Positions 47,951 through 57,169 of a stretch of 64,000 nucleotides of DNA are shown here, piece after piece. The position numbers and the translations under genes were made by a program. This stretch comes from Arthrobacter sp. U41. GTDB lineage: Bacteria > Actinomycetota > Actinomycetes > Actinomycetales > Micrococcaceae. How positions within the stretch are numbered: position 1 is the stretch's first letter; every line of letters starts with the position of its first letter. The stretch spans positions 2,294,001 through 2,358,000 of the forward strand of contig NZ_CP015732.1 of assembly GCF_001750145.1 (NCBI RefSeq), read 5' to 3'. The notes beneath the pieces are model-generated. The model saw nothing but the letters and a program-made list of their open reading frames with translations. It was not told where the DNA came from and made no database searches.

Positions 47951-49609
47951 GTGAACGAAACCGTAGACCCAGCCTGGACTGCCCTGTATCCCGCGGGCAT
48001 CCCACCCCGCGTCGAGCCTGCCGCCGGGTCCATCAATGAAGCCTGGTCCCAACGCGTCCGTGAGGCGCCGGATGCCACCGCGGTGACCTACTTCGACCAG
48101 TCGCTGTCCGCGTCCGACGTCGACTCCCTCACCGACGCGCTCAGCGTCGAACTTCAACAGCGGGGCGTTGGCCCCGGAAGTGCCGTCGGCATCTACCTGC
48201 AGAACATCCCGCAGTTCGCCCTGTCCATGCTGGCCATCTGGAAGGCCGGCGGGACGGCGCTGATGCTGAACCCGATGTACAAGGGAAAGGAGCTCCGCAA
48301 CATTATCGACGACTCGGGCGCCGTCGGGATCGTGTGCCTCGACGGAGAGCTTGACGACGTGAGGGCGACGCTCCGCGGCAGCAGCGTGGCCTGGGTGATT
48401 ACCACCACCGACCTAGACTTCCAGAGCGAGGATGACCCGCGGGTCTTCCGCTCGCCGGTCCGGCGTGAACGCACGGACGATGACCTGCGCTCGATCCTCC
48501 AGCGGAGGTCCGGCCAGGTCCCGATCCCGGCGGCGCTCACCGGAGACAGCGTGGCGCTGCTGACCTACACCTCGGGAACGACCGGCCCGGCAAAGGGTGC
48601 CCTGGGAACCCACCGGAACGTGATGGCCGTGGCAACGGGCTACGCGCAATGGCAGGACCTGGCGCCAGGGGACGTCGTGCTCGCCGTTGCACCCCTCTTC
48701 CACATCACGGGTGCGGTGGCCACCGCGGTGACGGCCCTCATCCACCCCGTGAACCTTGTTTTCATCAACAGGGTCCGGCCGGATGTCATCCTTGAGTCCT
48801 TCAACCGGCACGGGGTGACCCATGTCATCGGGTCAATCACCGTGTTCAACGCGCTCCTGGATCTGGCGCACGCCTCGTCCGCGGAGTTCGCGACGCTCAA
48901 GTACATCTACTCCGGCGGCGCTCCGATCCCGCCGGCCACTGTGGCGGCTTTCCAGGCACGCTTCGCCCAGTACATCCACAACGTCTATGGCATGACCGAG
49001 ACGGCCTCTGCCGTGATCGCGGTACCGCCCGGGCTGGTGGCGCCGGTCGATGCCGCCAGCGGCACTCTCGCGATCGGCGTGCCCCTGCCGAATCTCCTGG
49101 CCCGGGTCATTGGTCTGGACGGCGAACCGGTTCCGGACGGCGAGCCGGGGGAGCTGGAGCTCAGCGGGCCGCAGGTGACCCCCGGCTACCTGAATAAGCC
49201 GGCAGAGACGGCAGCCGCTATTCCCGGCGGCCGGCTGCGCACCGGGGATGTCGCCATTATGGACGCGGCCGGCTGGATCTACCTCGTGGACCGGATGAAG
49301 GACCAGATCAACGTTTCGGGCTACAAGGTGTGGCCCCGGGAAGTCGAAGACGCCCTCTACGAGCATCCGGCGGTCCTCGAAGCCGCGGTGGTCGGCCAGC
49401 CGGACAGCTACAGCGGCGAAGCGGTGGTTGCCTACGTCTCGCTGAAGGCCGGCGAACATGCGACCGACACCGAGCTGATTTCCTTCGCCAAGGAGCGGAT
49501 GGCGGCCTACAAGTATCCGCGCCGGCTCTACATCCTGAACGATCTACCCAAAACGCACACCGGCAAGATCCAGCGGCGGGAACTCCGCGGCCTGAACCTG
49601 AAGGACTGA
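47951..49609 (+). CDS. Acyl-CoA synthetase (AMP-dependent ligase)
   Basis: A 552-residue ANL enzyme that activates a carboxylic acid to its CoA thioester. P-loop YTSGTTGPAKG near residue 204; NVYGMTETASAV, then LRTGDVAIMD, VDRMKDQINVSGYKVWP and the catalytic Lys near the end in TGKIQRREL. GTG start at 47951. First gene of a TetR-controlled operon that continues with an SDR, an acyl-CoA dehydrogenase, a kinase-like protein and a transporter, so it provides entry to a beta-oxidation-like route. The acid is unknown. Confidence 0.87.
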   Translation: MNETVDPAWTALYPAGIPPRVEPAAGSINEAWSQRVREAPDATAVTYFDQSLSASDVDSLTDALSVELQQRGVGPGSAVGIYLQNIPQFALSMLAIWKAGGTALMLNPMYKGKELRNIIDDSGAVGIVCLDGELDDVRATLRGSSVAWVITTTDLDFQSEDDPRVFRSPVRRERTDDDLRSILQRRSGQVPIPAALTGDSVALLTYTSGTTGPAKGALGTHRNVMAVATGYAQWQDLAPGDVVLAVAPLFHITGAVATAVTALIHPVNLVFINRVRPDVILESFNRHGVTHVIGSITVFNALLDLAHASSAEFATLKYIYSGGAPIPPATVAAFQARFAQYIHNVYGMTETASAVIAVPPGLVAPVDAASGTLAIGVPLPNLLARVIGLDGEPVPDGEPGELELSGPQVTPGYLNKPAETAAAIPGGRLRTGDVAIMDAAGWIYLVDRMKDQINVSGYKVWPREVEDALYEHPAVLEAAVVGQPDSYSGEAVVAYVSLKAGEHATDTELISFAKERMAAYKYPRRLYILNDLPKTHTGKIQRRELRGLNLKD

Positions 49610-49611
49610 AC

Positions 49612-50406
49612 GTGACCGGACAGAACGAGACCCAGCCCAACATCCCCCGCCGGCTCGAGGGCAAGACCGCCCTGGTGACCGGCTCCAGCCGCGGCATCGG
49701 CCTGGCCATCGCCCGCCGGCTCTCGGCGGAAGGTGCGCGGGTCGTCCTGACGGCCAGGACGCAGGAAACCCTCGACGAGGCCGTTGCGTCCTTCCCCCCG
49801 GGCACCGCCTACGGCGTCGCCGGAAAAGCGGACGACGCCGGCCACCAGCAGGCAGTCTTCGAGTTGATTGCCCGCGAAACCGGCGGCCTGGACATCCTGG
49901 TCAACAACGCCGGCATCAACCCGGTCTACGGCCCGCTGGCCGAACTCGACCTCGACGCGGCACGCAAAGTCTTCAACGTCAACGTCATCGGAACGCTGGC
50001 CTGGGTGCAGGGTGCACTGTCCCACCCCGGGCTGGGCTTCCGGGACCGCGGCGGCTGCGTCGTGAACATATCCTCCGTCACCGGCGACACTCCCTCCGAA
50101 GGGATCGGGCTCTACGGCATCAGCAAGTCCGCGGTATCCCACCTGACCCGCACCCTCGCCGTCGAACTCGGCCCCGAGATCCGCGTCAACGCCGTCGCCC
50201 CCGCCGTCGTCAAGACCCAGTTCGCGAAGGCGCTCTACGAGGGCAAGGAAGCAGAAGTCGCCGGGCAATACCCGCTCAAGCGGCTCGGGGTCCCCGAGGA
50301 CGTCGCCGCCGCCGTCGCGTTTCTCGCCTCCCCGGACGCTGACTGGATCACCGGCCAGATCCTCACGGTCGACGGCGGTCTGCTGACCGCCGGCGGCACC
50401 GCCTAG
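49612..50406 (+). CDS. SDR family oxidoreductase (FabG-like)
   Basis: A 264-residue NAD(P)-dependent SDR. TGSSRGIG cofactor motif near residue 22, NNAG near 100, catalytic Ser in NISSVTG, and Tyr/Lys in YGISK. DGG at the end is the FabG-type close. GTG start two bases after the ligase stop, with AAGGAC serving as ribosome binding site inside the ligase end. In this operon it probably oxidises a 3-hydroxyacyl-CoA or an alcohol. Confidence 0.87.
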   Translation: MTGQNETQPNIPRRLEGKTALVTGSSRGIGLAIARRLSAEGARVVLTARTQETLDEAVASFPPGTAYGVAGKADDAGHQQAVFELIARETGGLDILVNNAGINPVYGPLAELDLDAARKVFNVNVIGTLAWVQGALSHPGLGFRDRGGCVVNISSVTGDTPSEGIGLYGISKSAVSHLTRTLAVELGPEIRVNAVAPAVVKTQFAKALYEGKEAEVAGQYPLKRLGVPEDVAAAVAFLASPDADWITGQILTVDGGLLTAGGTA

Positions 50407-50482
50407 CACCCGCCTTCCGCTGCAGCACCCCGGCGGTGCTGCGCTTCAGCGCTTCACCCCTTCCGGCCCGAAAGGACCTCCC

Positions 50483-51721
50483 ATGAACCAAAGCCCCCTG
50501 CCTCCCGCCGCCGAAGACCTCCGGCTCCGCACGCGAGAGTTCATCCGCAGTGTCGTGATCCCCGCCGAGCCGCGGCCAGGCGTTCGCCTGGACGACGGGC
50601 TCCGACGGGAACTCGGCGAAGCCGCCAAAGCCGCCGGCGTGTTCGCCCCGCACGTCCCCGTCGCCTTTGGCGGACAGGGCCTGCCCGTGGACCAGTGGTC
50701 CCCGATCTTCCAGGAAGCCGGCTATTCCCCGATCGGGCCGGCCGTACTCAACTGCATGGCGCCCGATGAGGGCAATATGCACATGCTGAACATCATCGGC
50801 ACCGAGGAGCAGAAAAGGCGGTATCTTGCACCCCTCGCAGCCGGTGACACCTTCTCCTGCTTCGGGATGACCGAGCCCCACCCGGGCGCCGGGTCGGACC
50901 CCGCGGGGCTGCTGACCACCGCGACCCGCGAGGGGGATTCCTGGACGATCTCCGGGGACAAGCGTTTCACCAGCGGGGCCGAACACGCCGGATTCGCGAT
51001 CGTCATGGCACGGACACCAGGTGCCGGGCCGGAGACGGACGGCGCCACGATGTTCCTGGTGGACATGGACGCCCGGGGGGTGCGCCTGGGCAACCCGATC
51101 CACACCATTGACCGGACCATCGCCGGCGGGCATCCGAACCTGCACTTCGACAACGTTGTGGTCGGGCCGGAGGCGGTGCTCGGCGAAGTCGGCCTCGGCT
51201 TCAAGTACGCCCAGGTCCGGCTGGGACCGGCCCGGCTCACCCACTGCATGCGCTGGCTCGGCCTGGCCCGCCGCTCGCTGGACATCGCTTTGGACCGGAC
51301 CGACACCCGGGAAATCTTCGGCTCACCCATCGCGCAGCTCGGCATCGCCCAGGAGATGATCGCCCAGTCCGTGATCGACATCGAAACCTCGGACGCGATC
51401 ATCACCAAGACCGCCGCCCTCCTGGTCTCCGATCCGAAGGCCGGCTCGGCGATGTCCTCGATCGCCAAGGTGCACTGCTCCGAGGCCGTTTTCCGGGTCA
51501 TCGACCGCGCCATCCAGCTCTGCGGGGGCGACGGCGTGTCCGACGGGCTGCCGCTGGCACAGTACGCCGCCGAAGTCCGGCCCTTCCGGATCTACGACGG
51601 CGCCAACGAGACCCACAAGTGGGCCATCTCGCGGCGCGCCTCCTCGCACCGCCGCCGGGTGGTTGCCGGCGGCGAGCCGTTCCTGGGCGCTGCCCGTTAC
51701 CCTCTGGGAGCCGAATCATGA
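50483..51721 (+). CDS. Acyl-CoA dehydrogenase
   Basis: A 412-residue FAD enzyme introducing a double bond into an acyl-CoA. FGMTEPHPGAGSDPAG is the FAD/substrate motif near residue 130; GLARRSLDIALDRTDTREIFGSPIAQ, then AIQLCGGDGVSDGLPLAQYAAEVRPFRIYDGANETHKW at the end, where the catalytic Glu-type base and the flavin-binding tail lie. The stop overlaps the ATG of the next gene (ATGA). It resembles ACAD10/11-type enzymes, which pair with APH-like kinases. Confidence 0.88.
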   Translation: MNQSPLPPAAEDLRLRTREFIRSVVIPAEPRPGVRLDDGLRRELGEAAKAAGVFAPHVPVAFGGQGLPVDQWSPIFQEAGYSPIGPAVLNCMAPDEGNMHMLNIIGTEEQKRRYLAPLAAGDTFSCFGMTEPHPGAGSDPAGLLTTATREGDSWTISGDKRFTSGAEHAGFAIVMARTPGAGPETDGATMFLVDMDARGVRLGNPIHTIDRTIAGGHPNLHFDNVVVGPEAVLGEVGLGFKYAQVRLGPARLTHCMRWLGLARRSLDIALDRTDTREIFGSPIAQLGIAQEMIAQSVIDIETSDAIITKTAALLVSDPKAGSAMSSIAKVHCSEAVFRVIDRAIQLCGGDGVSDGLPLAQYAAEVRPFRIYDGANETHKWAISRRASSHRRRVVAGGEPFLGAARYPLGAES

Positions 51722-52818
51722 AGCCCGCCGGGGTCACGGAAGCCGCCCAGCCCGAGGTCGTCGACAGCGGGGACCAGGCCGCCTCGCTGACCCGGCCGCC
51801 GTTGCTGATCCTGGACAACGTCCGCGACTTCCTGGACGGAGCCGGGCTGGGGTCCGGCGACCTGGAGTGGGAGCGGATCGGGGACGGCCAGTCAAACGTG
51901 ACGTTCCGGCTGCGCCGGGACGGGACCGACGTCGTGCTCCGCCGCGGACCGCGGCCGCCGCTGCCCAAGTCCACCCACGACATGGTGCGGGAAGCCCGAA
52001 TCCAGCTGGCCCTGGCACCGCTGGGCATGCCCGTTCCGCGCATCCTGGCCGTGTGCGAGGACGACTCCGTCCTCGGTGTTCCGTTCTACGTGATGGAGCA
52101 CCTCAACGGCACGGTCCTCACCGACACGGTTCCCCCGCACCTCGACGCCCTGGAATCGCGCCGGGCGACCAGTGAGGCAGTGGTGGACACCCTCGCGGAC
52201 CTGCACTCCCTGGACGTGTCCAGCGGAGAGATCGCCCGGATCGGCCGGCCCCAGGGCTACCTGGAACGCCAGGTCGCGCGGTTCGCCTCCTTGTGGGACG
52301 TCAACACGACCCGGGATCTGCCCGCTGTCGGACGCTTAGCCTCCTGGCTGGAGGAAAACCGCCCGGAGAGCCAACGCGATTCGGTGATCCACGGCGACTA
52401 CCGCACCGGCAACCTGATGTTCGCCTTGGACGCGCCGCCGCGCGTGACCGCCGTGCTCGACTGGGAAATGGCCACGCTGGGCGACCCGCTGGCCGATCTC
52501 GGCTATCTGACCGCGACCTACGCCGACGCCGACGAGCCGTTCACCACCATGGAACTGACACCGGTCACCCGGCTGCCCGGGTACCTTCGGCGGCAGGAAC
52601 TGATCGACCGGTACCAGGAGCGGATGTCCCTCGACCTCACATCCCTGCCCTGGTACCAGGCCCTGGCCCTGTGGAAGGCCGCGATCTTCAGCGAGGCGAT
52701 TCATACCCGCTGGCTGCGTGGCGAACGCCCGGGGGACACCGGTTTCGGCGCCGCCATGGAACACGGCGTGCCGCAACTGCTGGACGTCGCCGAACGCCTC
52801 GCGACCCGCCTGAAGTAA
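51718..52818 (+). CDS. Phosphotransferase (APH-like), ACAD10-type partner
   Basis: A 366-residue aminoglycoside phosphotransferase-fold kinase. HGDYRTGNLMF holds the catalytic Asp and Asn and VLDWEMATLGDPLADLGYL the metal Asp. In ACAD10/11 this fold is fused to or next to the dehydrogenase and phosphorylates a 4-hydroxyacyl-CoA so that it can enter beta-oxidation. The tight overlap with the acyl-CoA dehydrogenase here supports the same role. The substrate is then probably a 4-hydroxy acid or a lactone-derived acid. Confidence 0.8.
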   Translation: MKPAGVTEAAQPEVVDSGDQAASLTRPPLLILDNVRDFLDGAGLGSGDLEWERIGDGQSNVTFRLRRDGTDVVLRRGPRPPLPKSTHDMVREARIQLALAPLGMPVPRILAVCEDDSVLGVPFYVMEHLNGTVLTDTVPPHLDALESRRATSEAVVDTLADLHSLDVSSGEIARIGRPQGYLERQVARFASLWDVNTTRDLPAVGRLASWLEENRPESQRDSVIHGDYRTGNLMFALDAPPRVTAVLDWEMATLGDPLADLGYLTATYADADEPFTTMELTPVTRLPGYLRRQELIDRYQERMSLDLTSLPWYQALALWKAAIFSEAIHTRWLRGERPGDTGFGAAMEHGVPQLLDVAERLATRLK

Positions 52819-52946
52819 AACCCTCGCAAGTCCGCCACCCGCGGGCTGTCTGCTCCTGGGCTGTGGCCGCCGCCGGCGCCATGGTCCCCCCAGTCATGCC
52901 CCTTTGACCGAATTCCTCATACAGCGCAGTTAGGGAAGGAACCACC

Positions 52947-54257
52947 ATGGACAGCACCATCCGACTTGAGGCCGCCCCGCCCCGGCAGCAACAGCCTCGT
53001 CCCGATCAAGGCTCCAAACGACGTTCCATGCTGGCCAGCACCGTCGGCAACGTCCTGGAATGGTACGAGTGGAGCGCCTACGCCGTCTTCGCGCCCTTCA
53101 TTGCGGCGGCGATGTTCGATTCCAAGGACCCTGTCTCGGCCCTGCTCTCCACGCTGGCGGTCTTCGCGGTGGGATTCCTGATGCGCCCGCTGGGCGGCAT
53201 TGTGTTCGGACGGATCGCCGACAAGCGCGGCCGCAAGTTCGTATTGATCACCACCATGCTGATCATGGCCGGCGGCTCGCTCCTGATCGGGCTGATGCCG
53301 ACCTATGGCCAGGTGGGTATCTGGGCCTCCGTGCTCCTGCTGCTGGCCCGGGTTGCGCAGGGCTTTGCCCACGGCGGAGAGTCGGCCACGGCCAACACCT
53401 ACATCGCGGAGATCGCACCGCCGGCCAAACGCGGGCAGTGGGGAAGCATCGTTTTCGTCGCCATCTTTGGCGGCTCGGTGCTCGCCTATGTCGTGGGCGG
53501 CGGCGTGACCAGCATCCTGGGCGCGGCCGGAGTGGCGCAATGGGGATGGCGCATCCCCTTCCTGCTGGGGGCCGTGCTGGCACTGGCGGCGCTCTACCTT
53601 CGCCGGGGCATGGAAGAAAGCGACGTCTTCGAAGCCAAAGCAGCGGCCGCCGAGGTTGCACCGATCCCGCGCAAGACCGTCATCCGCGCCGTCCTGCTCA
53701 TGATCGCCATGACCTCCGGCATCACCGCCGCGCACTACACCTGGACGTCCTACGCCTCGACCTTCGCCATCACCCAGCGGGGAATGGATCCCCAGACCGC
53801 GTACTGGGCCTCCGTGATTGCACAATCGATTGCCCTCATCACCCTGCCGTTCTGGGGGCGGCTCTCTGACCGGATCGGACGCAGGCCCCTGCTGATCGGC
53901 TTCTCCGTCGCCATGGTCGCCGCGCAATTCCCGCTGATGGGCATGATCACCAGCGATGGCTGGACGCTCGCCGTCGCCGCCACCCTGGCCCTGTGCATCG
54001 TCGCCATCCCGGGGGCACTGCTCGCAGCCGTGCTGTCAGAGAACTTCCCCACCAAGATCCGCACCCAGGGCATCGGCTTTGCCTATTCCTTGTCGGTCGC
54101 GATCTTCGGCGGAACGGCACCGTACCTGAATGCCCTCTTCAACAGCTGGAGCCTGGGCTGGCTCTCCAGCATCTACATCATTGTGCTGTGCCTCGCCACG
54201 GCGCTCGCGGTGTTCAAGCTTCCGGAGACCAGGGGCATCGACCTGAACGACGCCTAG
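52947..54257 (+). CDS. MFS transporter, metabolite:H+ symporter type
   Basis: A 436-residue transporter with twelve spans. The N-terminus NVLEWYEWSAYAVFAPFIA and FLMRPLGGIVFGRIADKRGRK are the marks of the MHS subfamily (citrate, alpha-ketoglutarate, proline/betaine, shikimate). GGGAAGGAA precedes the ATG. Last gene of the TetR-controlled operon, 128 bases after the kinase, so it likely brings in the acid activated by the ligase. Confidence 0.85.
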   Translation: MDSTIRLEAAPPRQQQPRPDQGSKRRSMLASTVGNVLEWYEWSAYAVFAPFIAAAMFDSKDPVSALLSTLAVFAVGFLMRPLGGIVFGRIADKRGRKFVLITTMLIMAGGSLLIGLMPTYGQVGIWASVLLLLARVAQGFAHGGESATANTYIAEIAPPAKRGQWGSIVFVAIFGGSVLAYVVGGGVTSILGAAGVAQWGWRIPFLLGAVLALAALYLRRGMEESDVFEAKAAAAEVAPIPRKTVIRAVLLMIAMTSGITAAHYTWTSYASTFAITQRGMDPQTAYWASVIAQSIALITLPFWGRLSDRIGRRPLLIGFSVAMVAAQFPLMGMITSDGWTLAVAATLALCIVAIPGALLAAVLSENFPTKIRTQGIGFAYSLSVAIFGGTAPYLNALFNSWSLGWLSSIYIIVLCLATALAVFKLPETRGIDLNDA

Positions 54258-54340
54258 TGGCGCAGCACGCCTGCCCCGGCCGGAGATCTGCGCCCGGGGG
54301 TGTTGCAACGATCGCTAGAACTCAAGCATTACGGGCAGCG

Positions 54341-54436
54341 ATTCGCCACAGATGGCCGCTAAACGCGGTTTCATGGCGGCCATCTGCGGCGAATGGGCGC
54401 CGGAGAGCTGGCTCATAGCGGCCATCTGCGGCGAAT
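54341..54436. repeat. Dispersed repeat family A, copy 2
   Basis: ATTCGCCACAGATGGCCGC (54341-54359) is the inverted complement, with one mismatch, of GCGGCCATCTGCGGCGAAT at 54376-54394. The latter repeats exactly at 54418-54436, 42 bases on. Same plan as copy 1 at 46994-47082. It resembles REP-type palindromic elements, but with a directly repeated second unit. Confidence 0.6.
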
Positions 54437-54564
54437 GGGCGGGGTTTGGCCGCTCCGGGGGCCCCGGGCGGTCACAAAATGCCGCCCGCCGGGGCGCGAG
54501 GCCGCCAACACCCGGCCAGCCCCACGCCGACGCGAAACGCAGCCCCGCCCCCGGCACAAAGAAA

Positions 54565-54597
54565 GCTGGTGCAGCCGCACGAGGCGACTGCACCAGC
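54565..54597 (-). terminator. Terminator of the DUF4383 gene
   Basis: GCTGGTGCAG/CTGCACCAGC, a 10-bp stem. On the minus strand it is followed by TTTCTTTG. It lies 72 bases beyond the stop of the DUF4383 gene. Confidence 0.7.
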
Positions 54598-54668
54598 AGG
54601 TAGTACGAATTTTCAGAATGCTATGAAACGTTACTCATTCGCGGCTCCCTTTATCCCGGTTGTTTGCT

Positions 54669-55139
54669 TTACCGGGTCTTTGCGTCCTCGGCCAGATGCC
54701 TGGACATCAGCCAACCGGCGCCCACCATTGCTACGCCCAAGATCATGAAGGCCCAGTTATCCATGGTGTTCAGCGACAGGAAATTGGCCGCCGACCCCAC
54801 CCCAACGATGAGCCCGTAGACGCTAAGGACGATGTACAGCAGGCCAAAGCCCATGAGAAAGTTCCGGGCACCCATGGGGTTGTTCCGGGACATGGCCCAG
54901 CCGGTGGCGCCGATCGCGAGCTGAACGACGTTCAGCAGCATCGATACCTGGAACACTCCCAGGAACAGGGCCTGGGAATCGGGTCCGAGGAACGCCAATT
55001 CGTTGTACTGCGTGGTGATGCCCGGGATGAACCCCAGGATGCCCACGACTATCAGGACGATACCTACACCCATGCCGGCGTTCTGGACATCGGTCCGTCC
55101 GAAGTGAACGCCGTGTGCATGTGGAGATGCGGTAGTCAT
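54669..55139 (-). CDS. DUF4383 domain membrane protein
   Basis: A 156-residue protein with four hydrophobic segments. GVGIVLIVVGILGFIPGITT, ALFLGVFQVSMLLNVVQLAIG and the middle GATGWAMSRNNPMGARNFLMGFGLLYIVLSVYG match the DUF4383 group of actinobacterial membrane proteins of unknown function. GGAGGC seven bases upstream of the ATG at 55139 fixes the start. It is a single gene with its own terminator. No link to neighbours. Confidence 0.8.
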   Translation of the reverse strand: MTTASPHAHGVHFGRTDVQNAGMGVGIVLIVVGILGFIPGITTQYNELAFLGPDSQALFLGVFQVSMLLNVVQLAIGATGWAMSRNNPMGARNFLMGFGLLYIVLSVYGLIVGVGSAANFLSLNTMDNWAFMILGVAMVGAGWLMSRHLAEDAKTR

Positions 55140-55326
55140 TTTTCTGCCTCCAACCACTGATTGCGGACATTCCAATTTTACGGCGCAGTAGGGAAAAAAG
55201 CTCCGCCTGGAGCCGCAGTTCAATGCAGCGGCCGCAGCACGTGATCCGGGCAACATACCGGCAAAAACGGCCGGTTGAGCCTGTCGGCACGGGCCGGAAC
55301 GCCGGTACGTGGCACCATGGAACACG

Positions 55327-56643
55327 ATGAAACTGCGCGCTGATCAGACCGGGGAACGTGGACTTCCGATGCCCTTGTGGCTGCAGGGGGCCCTTGAGTC
55401 CGCGCAGGCAGCCATTATCTCCGCACTGGTGGTGGTTGCCCCCATCCTTGCCGTGTGGGCCACGGCCGGTTTCCTCAACGGCGCACCCGACGTCCTGGCC
55501 CGGCTCGCCGGCCAGGCCTGGCTGCTGATCCACGGCGTTCCCCTCCTGCTGGACACCGCCGGCGCGGCCTCCGCGGCCCAGCCGCAATCCGGCGTCCTCT
55601 CGCTCACCCCGCTCGGCCTGACCCTGATCCCGTTCCTGCTCGCCTGGCGCGCCGGCCGCCGGCTGGCCCGGGCCTCGTACACGGACCAGCTCTGGCAGGC
55701 GCTGCTGGGCTCCTGGCTGATGTACGCCGGCTTCGGACTGACCACCGGATTCGTCTGCCGCACGGACGACGTCGGCGTGGGGCTCTGGTCCGCCGCCCTC
55801 ATCCCGCTGATCCCGGTCGGGCTCGGCATGGTGATCGGCGCCCGCCGTGAGGCCGGTTCCTGGAGCCGCCTGATCGGCGTCGACGCCGTCGCCTGGCTCT
55901 CCCGCACCAGCCAGCATTCGCGCTGGGCCGGCTCCTACCTGGGGTCCGCGGTCAAGGCCGGCTTCGTGGCGCTGCTGGCCAGCCTGGCAATGTCCTGCGC
56001 GCTCCTCGCCGCCACGTTGTTCATCCACTGGAACCTCGTGATCGCGGTCTATGAAGCGCTCGACGCCGGCATCCTCGGAAGTTCCGTGCTGACCATCGCG
56101 CAGCTCGGCTTCCTGCCCAACCTGGCCGTGTTTGCGCTCGCCTGGACCTCCGGCGGCGGCTTCGCCCTCGGCATCGGCTCCCAGTCCGGGGCGCTCGGCA
56201 CCGCCGTCGGGCCGCTGCCGTCGATCCCGGTGTTCGCGGCGCTGCCGGCCGGGTCGCTGGACTACGGGATGGCCGCGCTGGTGGTGCCCGTGCTCGCCGG
56301 AACCCTGGCCGGCTGGTGGTTCCTGCGCGAAGGCGAAAACCACTTCGACGAATGGCTCTCGATCAAGATCCACGCCCGCTGGTTCACCGCCACGGTCTCC
56401 ACGCTGGCGCTCGGCGTTATGGTCGGCAGCGTCGCCGGTCTGCTCGCGGCGGGCCTGGCCTGGCTGGCCGGGGGCTCCGCCGGCATCGGGCGGCTCACGG
56501 AGATTGGGCCCGACCCGCTCCGGACGGCACTGTTTGTCGCCGCGGAGGCGGGGATCGGCGTCGTGATCGGTTATGCGGCGGGACCGTGGCTGGAACGCCA
56601 GCAGAAACTGCGCGAAGCGGACCTGGAGCCGGCGTCCCTGTGA
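55327..56643 (+). CDS. DUF6350 family membrane protein
   Basis: A 438-residue protein with about ten membrane helices. Position just upstream of purN and purH is the conserved place of the DUF6350 family (sometimes named PerM-like cell division protein) in actinobacteria. Sequence features: LARLAGQAWLLIHGVPLLLD, LGLTLIPFLLAWRAGRRLARASY and FLPNLAVFALAWTSGGGFALGIGS. The ATG at 55327 has no strong ribosome binding site. Function unknown. Confidence 0.78.
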   Translation: MKLRADQTGERGLPMPLWLQGALESAQAAIISALVVVAPILAVWATAGFLNGAPDVLARLAGQAWLLIHGVPLLLDTAGAASAAQPQSGVLSLTPLGLTLIPFLLAWRAGRRLARASYTDQLWQALLGSWLMYAGFGLTTGFVCRTDDVGVGLWSAALIPLIPVGLGMVIGARREAGSWSRLIGVDAVAWLSRTSQHSRWAGSYLGSAVKAGFVALLASLAMSCALLAATLFIHWNLVIAVYEALDAGILGSSVLTIAQLGFLPNLAVFALAWTSGGGFALGIGSQSGALGTAVGPLPSIPVFAALPAGSLDYGMAALVVPVLAGTLAGWWFLREGENHFDEWLSIKIHARWFTATVSTLALGVMVGSVAGLLAAGLAWLAGGSAGIGRLTEIGPDPLRTALFVAAEAGIGVVIGYAAGPWLERQQKLREADLEPASL

Positions 56644-56653
56644 CGCGGCCCCG

Positions 56654-56719
56654 CGCTGCGCGGAACTGCGCTCAGCCGGCCCGCGATTGGCGGAACTGCG
56701 CTCAGCGGAACTGCGGCAA
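56654..56719. repeat. Short direct repeat between DUF6350 and a membrane gene
   Basis: GCGGAACTGCGCTCAGC occurs at about 56658 and again about 32 bases on, and GCGGAACTGCG a third time inside the end of the minus-strand gene. A small local duplication. Confidence 0.45.
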
Positions 56720-57130
56720 CGATTTTTCCAGCTGGGTCTGGCACATGGAGGCGGCCTGCTGGGTCAGGGCCTGCCGGCTGCACTGCTGGTAGTCCCGGAC
56801 CTGGTTGAAGAACAGCGCCGTGGACACGAGCAGCAGCACCTGCACGGCCAGGACCACCAGGCCGGAAATCGTCCCGAACAGCACGAACCGGGATTCCTTG
56901 AGCCTGGCGTACCGGACCAGCACGATGATGCCCAGCACCAGGGCAATCGCCGTCAGGAGCGCGCTCAGCCAGAGGTAGTTGATATCCAGCTGGTAGACGA
57001 AGAACGACCCCAGCACCGCCACGACGAAGCTGCGGAACAGATTATGGGTTTTCGCCTGTGAGGCTTTGGCCGCGTCGCTGAGCGGGTGCTTGCCGCCCTG
57101 GTTGCCGGCTGAGTCGTTCGGGGGATTCAT
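56702..57130 (-). CDS. Hypothetical small membrane protein
   Basis: A 142-residue protein with three or four hydrophobic stretches (SFVVAVLGSFFVYQL, LWLSALLTAIALVLGIIVLV, FVLFGTISGLVVLAVQVLLLVSTALFF). The N-terminus is polar and the C-terminus has two Cys (QQCSRQALTQQAASMCQ). No family is recognised. It lies opposite in strand between the DUF6350 gene and purN. Confidence 0.7.
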   Translation of the reverse strand: MNPPNDSAGNQGGKHPLSDAAKASQAKTHNLFRSFVVAVLGSFFVYQLDINYLWLSALLTAIALVLGIIVLVRYARLKESRFVLFGTISGLVVLAVQVLLLVSTALFFNQVRDYQQCSRQALTQQAASMCQTQLEKSLPQFR

Positions 57131-57169
57131 GGTTTCCAGCCTACGCGAGCGGCCCCATAAGCTAGGACA

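Larger units (their letters stand above)
54258..54668. other. Convergent intergenic region with repeat A and a terminator
   Basis: 411 bases between the MHS gene and the DUF4383 gene. It contains the second copy of repeat family A (54341-54436) and a terminator for the minus-strand gene (54565-54597). Short frames across it translate the repeat and are not believed to be genes. Confidence 0.6.
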
